A stretch of DNA of 64,000 nt from Amborella trichopoda. Its lineage: Eukaryota > Streptophyta > Magnoliopsida > Amborellales > Amborellaceae. Of the stretch, positions 49,638 through 61,063 are shown one piece after another; the first letter of the stretch is position 1; the number at the start of each line of letters is the position of its first letter. The stretch spans positions 791,570 to 855,569 of the forward strand of contig NW_006498246.1 in NCBI RefSeq assembly GCF_000471905.2, in the 5' to 3' direction. The notes under the pieces are model-generated. The model had not been told where the DNA came from, made no database searches, and saw only the letters and a list, made by a program, of their open reading frames with translations. A program made the position numbers and the translations under genes.

Positions 49638-50919
49638 TCCACCCATTTTTATACTACTTTCTAAACTTCCTAGAAAAATGGTACTCCGTTTTTTTATAAA
49701 TATATTAGAACTCTATCCCCTACTATGTCCTTACCAAAAGGATAAACTTCTAAAGAACTTATAAAATGGACTTATAGTCTCCCACTAAAAACTTATAAAC
49801 CTCCTAGATATTCTATTTCTAAAGATAAATCTTTTTATTTCCCTTTACTCATTGCAAAAGGAAAAAAAGACCTCCCTATTATCCATTCACTTTTTCCTAC
49901 TCACTAAAAGATAAGGCCTCTCAAGCTTTTCTAAATACAGAACAAAACATGAAGCATAATATCAAATAACAAGTAAACCACATCCCTAAAAAAATTAAAA
50001 TTAACAAAACGAAAATTAAATTTTTTAGTAATTAAATCTTGATCTACATCATTCTCCCCTTGTTGGAGAAAACTTGTTATCAAGTTTTGAAATATGTTAA
50101 GATGAAATTACGTTGGTCATGCAACCTTCTTCATCCCAAATGTAGTAAACATGATCCTGTGACTTATGGGTTCTTACACTAATTAAAACACAGTACCTTG
50201 AAACTGAGAAACCCTCAAAGAATGGGTCATTGTATGTTGATATAAATTATTTATGCTCATCCCTAAATAAAGCAAGGGAGCATCTTCAACATGAGAACTT
50301 TCAATGAAGGAACCAAGTTCAACTAATGATTTTCCTTTGAGTCATTCATGTTTTTTTGCATCAAAGATCAATTAACCAATTGATTTTTTATACGACCTAT
50401 GCCAAAATCAACCTAGTTCTCCTTTAAATCATGTAGATCAACTTTAATGTTGAAATCCCATGATCTAATCTCCCAAAAGTGAGGCTCTTGATGTGGAGTG
50501 TGTGCATAGAATAGTTTCTCAAATATAGTTTATGATTTACTACCATTATCATAGTGTGTCGGGACCAGATTTTTACCGTGTTAGGTCAACTCCTCAACTT
50601 GCCTCCTCAAGTCTTCTATCGTAAGATCTCGGAGGTCTCGTTCACACTAGATTGGCTCATTCCCAATCCCCAGCTATCGACCATATCCACAAGCCATAAT
50701 GCCTTATCGATGAACATCACGATCCGAGAAGAATCGACGCTCTAATACTTCTTAACACTGCTAAAAATTCACCGCAATAGACAACTAGCCCATAAAGCAA
50801 CATTTTAGAGAGAGAAACAAAAACTGAGAAGCAAATCGTAAGAAGAAAGCACAAACATGGGAATCCAAGATCTCCACTGCTCATCATCAACAAGAGAAGA
50901 CAAAATAAAAATAAAGAGC

Positions 50920-51657
50920 TTTTTACCTGCCTTGGCAGATTACCTTAGATGTGATACTATGAGAAGTCTGGAAAGAGAGGAATAGAAGAACCTTTGAGGG
51001 GGTCGGTCTACCTTTTGATTGACTTCTCAACACAATTAAGCATACTATCTGGTGTTGGTTGTCTGTTGTAACTAAGGGTCAGGCCATTACTAAAGTCGAT
51101 GTACCTCTGAACTTTGATAACCTTTATCGTATGGATTTTACAAGGTGTCGATCGAGATCAATTTGGACTCCCCTGCCTTTGGGTGGCTTAAAACTTAATT
51201 TTGATGGTAGTTCCTTGGGTAACCCTGGTTTGGCTGAGTTTGGTGGGGTGGTTCGGGATTGGAATGGGAAGGTTATTTTCTCCTATGCAATGCCAACGGG
51301 TCATAGTACTGCTAATCACACTGAACTTCTTGCCCTCTTTGAGGGTTTGAAGATATTCTTGGCTAAAAATCTGTAATCGGATTTGGTTGTCGAAGGTGAT
51401 ACGCATAACGTGTTTAGTTGGTGCAAGAGAACGATGAAAATCCCTTGGACATTGAGTTCAATATGGCTGCAAACCTTGAAGTTATCAGATCACCTTTCAA
51501 TCTCCTTTGTTCATGTTTATCAAGAGGTTAACGATGTGGTTGATTCCTTGGCTAAGTATGGTGCTACGGTTTCTTAATTTGTGGTGGTGGATGATATAAT
51601 CTTATCTTTGTAGTTTTCCATTATCAATAAAACTCGGTTAACATTGGTCAAAAAAAG
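50920..51657 (+). mobile_element. 5'-truncated LINE (RNase H end) in 5' LTR
   Basis: Flanked by the exact 13-bp duplication AAAAATAAAGAGC (50907-50919 and 51658-51670). It codes for a type I RNase H: PLGGLKLNFDGSSLGNPGL, EFGGVVRDWNGKVIFSYAMP, HTELLALFEGLKIFLAKNL, then after one stop codon near 51376 LVVEGDTHNV and ISFVHVYQEVNDVVDSLAKY. Catalytic positions D (NFDG), E (HTEL) and D (EGD) are present. It ends AATAAAACTCGG then a short A-rich tail. The insertion is young enough to keep its duplication intact. Confidence 0.9.
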
Positions 51658-51670
51658 AAAAATAAAGAGC

Positions 51671-51705
<35 letters not shown>

Positions 51706-51885
51706 TCCTTTGTTTTTTCATTAAGCCAAAATCATCCTCTTTACAATGAGATGCTCATTCCTTTTACACTACTTTCTAAACCTCTTAAAAAAAGGGTACT
51801 CCTTTTTTTATAGATATACTATCACTCTATCCCCTCCTACGCCCCTTACCAAAAGGATAAACTTTTAAAGAACTTTTAATTTGCT

Positions 51886-52050
51886 CATACTTAGGTCACC
51901 TGAGGCGAAAGAAATATATGACTTTATTTGTAATGGGTTAAAATTTTATAGCAAGCATATCTTGATCTGCATCAGTACCGTGGTAATTTGACCATACTTA
52001 GGTCACTTGAGGCAAAAGAAATATATAACTCTATTTGTAATGGGTTATAA
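51886..52050. repeat. Direct repeat, ~60 bp, ~104 bp apart
   Basis: AATTTGCTCATACTTAGGTC... (from about 51888) and AATTTGACCATACTTAGGTC... (from about 51994) continue in parallel through GAAAGAAATATA / CAAAAGAAATATA and TTTGTAATGGGTT. One copy is in the LTR end and one just beyond it. Confidence 0.75.
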
Positions 52051-52399
52051 ACTCGATACATGATATTTTTAGAAATAAAAAATGTGTCCTTGATTTGAAA
52101 CCTTGAACAAGTAAAGACCATTTGAGTCATTTGCCTGGAGTAATTCCAGTGCCCAAATTACTAAAAGCCCTCACCTGCTCATGATCCCAAAACAAGGGCA
52201 ACTTGGACGTCTTATGATGAGATAATTGAAGAGGTACCCAGGTCAAACAATTTCTAGGAAGTAACTTCTTTGTTGATAACATTGGTGATTTTCTTATAGC
52301 TTTTCCTTTAAAACACCCTAAGAGATGCCTATAATGGTACCTAGTAAACAATCTGAATCTGTGACATAATGATCATTGATAGCATCTTGATAGCACAAT
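52051..52399. other. Unassigned intergenic segment
   Basis: Holds a 74-codon minus-strand frame (52127-52351) with no motif I recognise. Probably decayed mobile-element sequence. Confidence 0.3.
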
Positions 52400-53438
52400 A
52401 ATGCCTCTATTCAAGATCTTTATCTAGAAGGTCTAGTGTTGTGATCAAGCTTACCATAGAGATATCCTTTGATATGGTTCATTTGCAAGTTCTTCAAGAA
52501 ATTATGAAGCGAATGAGTTTTGGCGCCAAGGCGATTAATTGGATCCTGGGATGTCTCTCATCTGCTTATTTTTTTTATTTTGATCAATGGTTGCCCCAAG
52601 GGCTATTTTAAGGCAACTAGGTGAATCCAATAGGGGGGAACCCAATATCTCCTTTCTTACTCACTCTGGTTGTAGAAAGGTTTCAACATTATGCTTACGA
52701 ATGTGTCAGAAGGGGAGATTTATGGGTTTTCAAGTTTCCTTTAATGATCCTATTATTTATTGCTTAAAATATGCTGGCAACATACCGATTTTTTGTGAGG
52801 CCAATTCTTTACAGGTGAAAAATCTCAATATATTCCTAAAATGCTATGAGATGGCTCTTGGCTTGAAAGTTAACCTTCAAAATATAGTAATGGTAGGGGT
52901 TACCTGTGATGGGGATCATCTAATATCTTTGGCGGCTTCATTAGGTTTCAAGGTTGAACAATTTTCCTTGAAGTATCTGGGTATCTTAATTTCAGAATTC
53001 ATATTAACTCATGCAGTTTGGGACCCTGTGGTTAAAAAAATTCAGGTTAACAAGACCTTGTGGAAATCTAAATTTTTGTATCTGGGAGGTCATATTACTC
53101 TTGTAAAATCATCCATTGCCAATTTACTTATATACTTAATGTCTGTACTTGCAAAAGCCTAGTGCGGTGCTCAAAATTATTGAGTGCTTTCGTTTGAGGC
53201 TCTTTTGATGTACATAGATATTTCCACCTGGTTGGTTGTGATTATATTTGCACTCCAAAAAAGAATGGAGGTTTGGGTATAAGGAGATTGAAGTCAATGG
53301 ATTGGGCCCTACTCTCCAAATAGTAATGGAGAATCATTCACAATCCTAGACAACTATGGAAAAAAGTTTTGGCTACTAAATAGGGTTTTGATCAGATTTC
53401 TCAATTGATAAAGAAAGGCAAAGGTGGCAAACATGTTT

Positions 53439-53476
<38 letters not shown>
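53439..53476. repeat. (CA)n(TA)n microsatellite
   Basis: About ten CA units run directly into about nine TA units, inside the decayed LINE. Confidence 0.95.
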
Positions 53477-53814
53477 AAGGAATTTACCATTGCAGAAATA
53501 TTGTTGTCGACAATATTAGATGGTTGGTAAGTAAGGATGATGACACATACTTTTGGTTTAATAAATAGCTAAGTGATAGACCTCTCATGGTTTATTAGAC
53601 GGAATTATTTGCTAGGGTGTCTTCACCAACTACGAAAATTTTGGATTTGGTTACTCAGTCAACCCCAGTCCAAGTAATGAGTTTATCTTACAACTACATT
53701 ATGATACCAAATTTTGTTATCTCATAGCTGCAATGCCTCTTTATCGCATTTGAAGACTATTATGGATGTGGGAAGTGAAAGTGGAGACTATTATGGCTGT
53801 GGGAAGTGAAAGTG

Positions 53815-55573
53815 TGTAGACACAACCTTGAAATTCTGGTTAAGGAAATTCTTTAAAACCCTGATTCTAAGTCCTAAGACCAAACTATGCCTAAAGAGCC
53901 ATAATGAGCATAAACCCTTGTAATTGTCCCAACGATACCTAAAACCTATCCTAATATCCTCACATAGTCACCTTAGACACCCATGAGTCTTATGAACCTA
54001 TAAAACTGACCCGAACACCGACCTGACATCTAGAAACCTAAAACCGAGATCCAAAAATCCTATCCATGTAGATCCATCATTAGTAGCTCAAATTTGATCA
54101 AATATAGTTCCAAATTATAGAGGTCTCAAGCTTTTTAATAGTCTAAGGATCCCTTGAATCCGACTCATGGATAGAAAGTTATGACCTGCAGAAATTTGTT
54201 CCAGAAAATGATAATTTAGCCCCCACACGGCTCAGAGTCGGGACGTGTTTGAGTCTGTTTCAACTTATTTGGAGTCTGTTTCTAACCGAAAAAAATCAAG
54301 AAAAATGCCTGAACCTAATCCTACTAGAACTAAAAGATTAGATCCATTATTTTCAACCCTACTAGTTCAAGCTTATAAATACCCCCTCTAAAATCCCAAA
54401 AAATCCCTAAAAAATCCTTAGGAAATTTTCAGATGATTAAGAAAATCCCAAAAATTTTCAAATAAATAGAAAAATTCTCTAGAAAATTGGGATAAATTAT
54501 AGGAAGCATAGAAAAACAGTAAATTCATTAAAAAATCCTTAGAAAAATAGGTTAAACCCAAAATCTCCCAGATAAATAGGAAAACCCCTTTAGAAAATTA
54601 GGATAAATATTAAAAGCTTAGAAAATTAAGAAATTCAAAGATACTAGGAAAAAAGAAAAAATTCTAAAACCCCTAGAAAATTAAGAAAAACTTTTTTAAA
54701 AAATAGGGAAAAGCCATAGAAAACTCCAAATCCTCTCAAAATTCCTCATCTTAGGAACAAGTACTCCTAGAACCAAATAAAAAACCGTAGATCCATGCTT
54801 CAAGAAAGCAAGATGAGACATCAAAAGGTGTAAATCAACGCGCGGTCCTCTCAATTATATCCTCGTACTCTCTCTTTTCTATTTTGTTTATTTATTTCCT
54901 CCTTTTATTTTTTATTTTATTATATATTTTTAGAAATGGGTGTGGTTTGTATAGAGCCTAGGCTCTAAACATTCAAATTAGAGCCTACCTTCAAATAGTG
55001 TTTAGAAATGTGGTTTTAATACTGAAAATCTTTGTGATAGCCTTAAAATATATTTTTGTATTTATTTATAAATTTTAAAACATAAAGAATAGTGTAGATC
55101 GACAGATCTATAAAAACTTGATAATCTTGAAAATTGTCAGTCCAAAAATACGTTATAACATGCACTATTTCCAAAACTTGAAATCCATTTTTTTCTCATG
55201 TCCATGCATCTTGATGTCTAGATGATCAATTTGAAGATATTTGGGCATCAAAACAATCTCTTCTAGTGAAATTTTTGATGTAGGCTCAAATTTGATTGTT
55301 TAGAGCCTCCGCTCTATATAAACTTTTCCCTTAAGAAATTTCTTTTTCTTTGAGTTACTTAAATTTTATGGAAGCTTTTAAGATCTAATATACGGATTTG
55401 GAGTTGGCGTTGTCAGTGGACTTAAAAAAGAACCATATCTGTATGGATCTGTAATGTTTTTGAGCTTATAATTTGAGTAATCATACACTCTCTACTTATT
55501 CACAAATTTAACTCATTCCGCATAAAATTTGAGTTGATTTCGCTCTAGATTGGTGCAAATCTGAGCATAAACA
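53815..55573. mobile_element. Solo LTR, TGTAGACAC...ATAAACA, in LINE
   Basis: Begins TGTAGACAC and ends ATAAACA. It is flanked by AAGTG on both sides (53810-53814 and 55574-55578), and it interrupts LINE coding text that resumes at once. The interior is non-coding, with A-rich AAAATCCCTAAAAAATCC text at about 54360-54740. It is unrelated to the PAO-intron LTRs as far as I can see. A MITE sits within it. Confidence 0.78.
54946..55321. mobile_element. MITE, TATAGAGCC family, nested in solo LTR
   Basis: Left end TATAGAGCCTAGGCTCTAAA and right end CTCCGCTCTATA. The interior matches the copy at 45506-45861 over most of its length. Similarity between the two copies extends past the right end (TAAACTTTTCCCTT), so the true end may be a little further out. 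Confidence 0.75.
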
Positions 55574-56413
55574 AAGTGACAGATTATTCAACATGAAGTC
55601 TACCTATCGGTTGCTATTTTATGATCTTGCTAGATGAACTTGTGAAGTGTTGCATAAAGTACGGAAGTGGCTTGTTCCTCTCAAGATACAAGCATTCTTA
55701 TGGGTTATATTGAAAGGAAGATGCTTTAATGCGGATAACTTGCAAAAGATAGGTAAAATTTGGCCCAATGTGTGCTTAATGTGCAAACATGATGAGGGGT
55801 TAGGTTATCATTTATTTTTGAATTGGCCCTTTGCCAATTACATTTGAGCATGGGCATTTAGGGAGCTCGGCTTTTCTCTCATGTTTCCAGAAAATTTAAT
55901 AGGTGTCATTCATCACTTCAACCTGGTGGGTCTTCCATCTAAGGGCAACAATATATGGAAGATTTTTAAGGAAGTGATTCGTTCGGAGCCGTGGCGAGAG
56001 AAATAGGAGAACCTTTGATGTACAGTGTTGGGCGCAGATAAAGTCAAAGACAACATTCTTCAATCCTTTTGGAGTTGGTATTCTATCACTAAAGAAGGTC
56101 AAGGAGTACCAAGGGAGGATGTTATCGTGAATATGAAAATCCTTAGTTTTTAGCTATGTGCTCAAACTTAGGCATCATGGTATCAGGAAACATCCGCCTT
56201 AGAGTTCCTTTAAATAAAATTTTGATGGAAGCTCTTGGAACTCGAGAGCAGCCGGTGTGGGAGGAGTTTTGAGACTCAGGTCGCAAATTATTTTCTCATA
56301 TGCCAGTCCTTGTGGGTTACAATGGCAAATCAAGCCGAACTTTGGTCTCTTATACATGTTTTGAAGATCATCCAAAGTAAGGGTATTGTAGGTGCTATTT
56401 TTGGTGGAAGGAG

Positions 56414-57385
56414 ACTTCTTAGGGCATGGTTGGTTTTTAGAAAGTATTTTTTCAGATTTTGAAAAAGTTCAGCGTTTGTTTCACATTTTCATGAAAGTTC
56501 AAAAACTAATCTTTCAACAAAAGTTCTTTGTTAAAAAGTGAAAGATTAAGTTCTTAAAAGAAAGGTAGGAACTTAATCTTTCAGAACTTTTTTGTTAATC
56601 ACTATTCACTATAAATAATATAAATACATAATATTAGTATTACTAATATAATATAATATTACAATAACATAATATTATATTATATATTATATATAATATA
56701 CAATATATAATAAATTATATTATATATAATATATCTTATATTATACTAGATATTATATATAACATATATAATATATATTTATTATATTAAATAAATATTA
56801 TATAATATAATAAATAAAAATATAAAAATTATATACATTATATTTATATTATANNNNNNNNNNNNNNNNNNNNATAACTCATACATTCTTGGCCCTGTGC
56901 CGTGCCCCCCTTACGACGGCACGACTTAGTCAGTTTATTCTCACAGTTCAAATAAGAGGACCGCCACAATTATAAAAATATAAAAATTATATACATAATA
57001 TACAAATATCTTATATTATATTATATTATATTATATAGTATAATATATAAATATCTTATATTATTGATAATAAATATTATATTATATATTATATAATACA
57101 AATATATATCAATAAAATATATTATATTATATATTATATTATGTTATATATTTATATTTATGTGGTTAATATGTATATGTTATCAAACATAGTACCTAAA
57201 ACTTTCTTAACATTCTAGCAGGTTATCAAATACAGTACTCATAACTTATTAAAACATTTTCGTCCAAAAGATTCAACTTTTTAAAAGATTTAAAAATATT
57301 TAACTTTCCAAAAGATAAAAAAACAAAAGTAAGTGGTGCAACCAAAAGGTGCACCGGTCTCTCCGTTCATTTTGGTTAAATTTTT
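56414..57385. other. AT-rich insertion with assembly gap in LINE
   Basis: Replaces part of the LINE RNase H. It opens TTAGGGCATGGTTGGTTTTTA and holds inverted AACTTTTT / AAAAGATT-type text near both sides, so it may be a decayed MITE. The centre (about 56600-57180) is almost pure TA/ATATT sequence. A 20-N gap lies at 56854-56873. About 100 bp of ordinary base composition follow it (56874-56970), unlike anything around. Confidence 0.5.
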
Positions 57386-57560
57386 TAAACATATGTGCTT
57401 GCGCTACAGTGAACGTTTCCTTTGCACGTGTACGGACAGGCAAATGAGGTGGTGGACCGGCTTGCTAAACATGGGAGTTCCTTATCGTCTTTCATTGTTT
57501 CTGATGTATTGATCTCCACCTTGGAATTTGTTGTTATTTGAATATTAATAATTTTTATTA

Positions 57561-58222
57561 TTGACCTTGTGGAAAAAAAACAGCCCAAAGAGAGTGCGAG
57601 CGCAAGTTTCAGGAGCTTATTAGACCTCAATTTGTGTATGTAGAATTTTTGTCAGCAACATGGTATTTATGGATTTTTTTTCTTTCGGTAGTTGATACAA
57701 AACTGGTTAATTTTACTTGCCAAGAGAAAAGAAATGGTTTATTACTAGTATTAGAAAGAGCGACTCGGGCCGGGTGCTTGGTCCAGGCCCGAGCTGAGTA
57801 CTTGGGTTAGCTGAGCACGGTAGAAGCAAAAAAAAAGTTAAACAAAAATACATAAAATCCCAAAAAACAGGAAAAATATGTTTAAAGTAAAATTGAAGAA
57901 AACACATCTAAATGAGGTTAAAAAAGTAGCGAAAAAATAAATTTTGAAAAATCTAATTTTTGATAGGAAATATTTTAAAAATAATCCCAAAAAAGAGAAA
58001 ATGTAATAATAAGTATACATGGCCAAAACACTTTCCATTCTTTGCCAAAAATGATAGAAAACATACAAAAATATTACAAATAAATTCTTAGTTTTTATGG
58101 ATTTTTATAAATCCTTTTGAATTTTTTTTTAAGAACTTTGGACACCCAACTCTGGGATACTCGGGCCGAGCAGTCGAAGAGTGGATTATACACTCAAATT
58201 TACCTGCATGCGTTATCGTTTA
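57561..58222. other. Intergenic, nothing recognised
   Basis: A/T-rich, no gene. A GC-rich patch at about 57760-57820 contains GGCCCGAGCTGAG-type text. Confidence 0.45.
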
Positions 58223-59719
58223 GGGCCCATTTGATCCCTGAATTATTCAATCATGGAAAAAGTCAATCTTGAAATTGAGATTTACTAGAATTGACATTCT
58301 TGGAATATAGTGTATATTGTTTGGATTGCATCTCGTAGAAATCAAGGAAATGCAAATTTTCTATTTGGATTGCCAAGGATGTTTTTAGAAATGCAAATCC
58401 TTTCTCTGTCTCTCTCTAAAATATTTGAGATAGTTTCTCTTTTTAAAATTTTCTCTAAAATTTTAACACACTCCCTTTTAAAACCTTAAAATTTGAAATA
58501 GTTTCTCTCTAAAAATTTTGAGATAATTTCTCTCTCCAAAAAATAGATAGTTTATCTCTCTAAAAAATCTTATATACTTTTCTCTCTAAAATTTGATATA
58601 ATTTCTCTCTCTACAATTTTGAGATACTTTCTCTCTCTAAAACTTAAAATTTTCTATAGTTTTTCTCTATAAAATATTTGAGATAGTTTCTCTTTCTGAA
58701 CAATTTCAGGTAGTTTCTCTATCTAAAATATGAAGTAATTTTTTTTTCTAAAATTTTAAGGTACTTTCATTGACAAAAATAAATAAAATAATTTAAGGTA
58801 CTTTCTTTATCTAAAACTTTATTTTAAGATAGTTTCTCTCTCTAAGAAATTTTAGGTATTTTCTCACTCTAAAATTTGATATAGTTACTCTCTGAGATAG
58901 TTTCTCTCTCTAAAATTTTCATGCAGTTTCTCTCTCTAATTTTAATACACTTTCTCTTTCTAAAACATAATTTGAGATAGTTTCCCTTATTTTTTTAAAA
59001 AAATAATTTCTCTCTCTAAAGTTTTAAGATATTTTCTCTCTCTTAAACTTAAAATTTGAGATAGTTTCTCTCTAAAAATTTCCGGTATTTTCTCTATCTA
59101 ATATTTGATATAGTTTCTAATCTCTAAAATTTTAATATGCTCTCTCTCTAATATTTAAAAATTGATATAATTTATCTCTCTAAATGTTTTGAGATATTTC
59201 TCTCTAACATATTTTAAGTAGTTCCTCTCTTTAAAATTTAATGTAGTTTCTCTCTTTAAAATTATAAGATATTTTCTCTTTCTAAAATTCTAAAATTTTA
59301 ATAGGTCTCTCTAAAATTTTAAATTTGAGATAGTTTTTCTCTCTAAAAATTTAAGATAGTTTCTCTCTCTAAAAAATTTCGTATACTTTCGCTTTCTCTA
59401 AAATTTGACATAATTTCTCTCTCTAAAATTTTAATATATTTTATTGCTTTAAAATTTGATATAGTTTCTCTTTGTAAAATTTTAATAATTTTTTTTCGTT
59501 CTTCAGCATCAAAATGGACCATTTCCATGAAATGTCAATTCCACCTAGTTTGGTGGAAATGAGATTTTCAAAATTTAGGCTTAAAATGAACATTCATGAA
59601 TTCCACGAAAATCTCAATTCCAACAGAAATGTCAATTTTAAACGAACCAAACACGATTGGCCAGCTTTTCAAGGAAAAATAACTCATGGAATTTTGAATC
59701 CCATGAGCCAAACGAGCCC
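58223..59719. mobile_element. PIF/Harbinger-like element with minisatellite core (copy 2)
   Basis: Ends GGGCCCATTTG (58223) and CAAACGAGCCC (to 59719) form imperfect inverted repeats flanked by TTA (58220-58222 and 59720-59722). The interior, about 58390-59490, is a degenerate array of TTTCTCTCTCTAAAATTT / GAGATAG units, the reverse complement of the unit in the element at 13241-15172. No transposase. Confidence 0.75.
58390..59490. repeat. Degenerate minisatellite, reverse orientation
   Basis: Imperfect repeats of a unit near GATAGTTTCTCTCTCTAAAA, about 25-30 bp apart, running through most of the Harbinger-like element. Confidence 0.9.
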
Positions 59720-59722
59720 TTA

Positions 59723-60845
59723 TGAAATTGCTAAATTTCCACAAATTTATTAAACATGAAAGAACAGCGTCTCTCTCTCTCGCACACATAAATATCACAC
59801 ATTTCTCTCTCTTTCACACATAAATATTACACATTTTGCACATAAATGACAACATAAAAGATCCATATAAATCTGCCTTTGTCCGTAGAGTTTTGATGGC
59901 TCCTTTTGTCCAAACCCAAAATTTTTCTCTTTGAAAGGATCATCAAAATTGACACTAACATGATTACATTTGACTAAGAAAGTTTGTTTAATTTAGTTTT
60001 ACTTGGATAGCTACTAATGTCATTGTTTGACTAAGAAAGTTTGTTTACTTTAGTTTTACTTGGATAGCTACTAATGTCATTAAAGAACGGCTGTTAAAGA
60101 GAGATGAAAGAAACACGGTCCCCCCTCTCAAATCTATCTTAAAGTTGGAGTTTTAATCCAAAATTTTAGGGATTCACGATCTAGAAGAAGATGATCATGA
60201 ATATAAAATATAAAATAAAATTTTCAACATTTAAAATGTGATGTTTTTAGGAATATTCCTACACCATCTATATTTATTTGGAAAAGTGTTTCATGGGGCG
60301 GGGACCACATTTCTATATTCACGATCCCCGAGATATAAAAGCATCCATCTTAAAGATGGACGCAAATAGGTGGTCCATCTAAAAACAATTGAAACAAACA
60401 GAGATACGAATAGGTAGTCCATTTAAAAACCATTGAAACCAATGGTCCAAATGTTTTTTTAATAGAATTATTATTTTTAATTTTCAAAATTTATTTATTT
60501 CTTCATATTCATGATCTCAATTTACATGTCATTAGGTCCAAAAATCCATCTCAAAAATAAATTAAATTTTTAAGAGGTGACTCATTTCTACATGGACTCA
60601 TAAAAACCGTATCCTACATATAGGCATGTGGGTTTATTACAAGGTCTTAAAGGTGGACGTTGGTGAGTCAGCAGGCTCTCACAAACAACCTTGCCTTAAA
60701 GGAGTTGGAGTGTTTGTTTCCACATAGTGAGGCATAAATGTAGGGAAGAGAGAGGTGCAGGGGACACTGTTCAACCAAATTCCCAACAATCACTCCAGGC
60801 TTCTAATACGGTGGATTGTCGAGACAATTTCACACGCATATTATG
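59723..60845. other. Upstream region of the expansin gene
   Basis: No other gene. (CT)n and (ACACAT) motifs lie at about 59770-59830. A 57-bp tandem duplication is listed separately. Confidence 0.5.
59969..60082. repeat. Tandem duplication, 57-bp unit x2
   Basis: TTTGACTAAGAAAGTTTGTT begins at 59969 and again at 60026. The two copies differ at only a position or two. They lie about 0.85 kb upstream of the expansin start codon. Confidence 0.9.
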
Positions 60846-60847
60846 CA

Positions 60848-60853
60848 TATAAA
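60848..60853 (+). promoter_or_regulatory. TATA box of expansin gene
   Basis: CATATAAAT, 65 bases before the start codon. This leaves a leader of about 30-35 bases if transcription starts the usual 30 bases downstream. Confidence 0.55.
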
Positions 60854-60912
60854 TGTCAGATGCTCTCATTCAGCAATGCTTGTCACCACTTAGTTTCTCT
60901 TAAAGCCTTCCG

Positions 60913-61063
60913 ATGGCGCTTTCGATGCCCTTCTTGTTGTTGCTTCTGCTCTTGTCTCTTCTGTTGTTCGGCGATGCAAAGAAGTACGGCCAATACAGAG
61001 GCGGGAAATGGAAGCATGCTCACGCCACCTTCTATGGTGGAAATGATGGCTCTGGGACAATGG
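60913..61063 (+). CDS. EXPA: Expansin exon 1: signal peptide
   Basis: Encodes residues 1-50 and the first base of G51. The donor is ATGG|GTAAGA. The ATG (CGATGGCG) is the first in frame and begins the signal peptide. Confidence 0.93.

Larger units (their letters stand above)
46837..51974 (-). mobile_element. Deleted LTR retrotransposon with LINE-disrupted LTRs
   Basis: Minus-strand element. The LTRs share AAATTCACC, CATTTTAGAGAGA, CATCAACAAGAGAAGA, CCTTACCAAAAGGATAAACT and end in TGATCTRCATCA (plus strand). The 3' LTR is 46837-50051 and the 5' LTR about 50753-51974, each split by a separate LINE. Between them only about 700 bp remain. A PBS-like GTATTAGAGC (minus strand, 50739-50748) resembles the initiator tRNA-Met site. 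A polypurine tract AAGGGGAGAA on the minus strand (50052-50061) directly abuts the 3' LTR. No gag or pol domain survives, and I cannot tell Copia from Gypsy. The parts of the two LTRs nearest the 5' end of the element differ in length and content. Confidence 0.72.
52400..57560 (+). mobile_element. L1-type LINE, split by two insertions
   Basis: The plus-strand pieces are collinear parts of one LINE ORF2. 52450-53740: VLQEIMKRMSFGAKAINWIL, GYFKATR, MALGLKVNLQNIVMVGV, SLKYLGILISE, KFLYLGGHITLVKSSIANLL, CTPKKNGGLGIRRLKSMDWA. 55580-56410: LFNMKSTYRLLFYDLA, WLVPLKIQAFLWVILKGRCF, WPNVCLMCKHDEG (zinc finger), IKFDGSSWN and VGGVLR (RNase H start), VEGD. 57390-57540: FAHVYGQANEVVDRLAKHGS (RNase H end). 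The gaps are filled by a solo LTR (53815-55573) and by an AT-rich insertion (about 56414-57385). Many stops show it is inactive. A (CA)n(TA)n microsatellite interrupts it at 53439-53476. Confidence 0.83.

Noticed and set aside
57385..58068. Small minus-strand frames rich in Phe and Leu as membrane proteins
   Set aside because: They come from A/T-rich runs and from the antisense of a LINE RNase H end.
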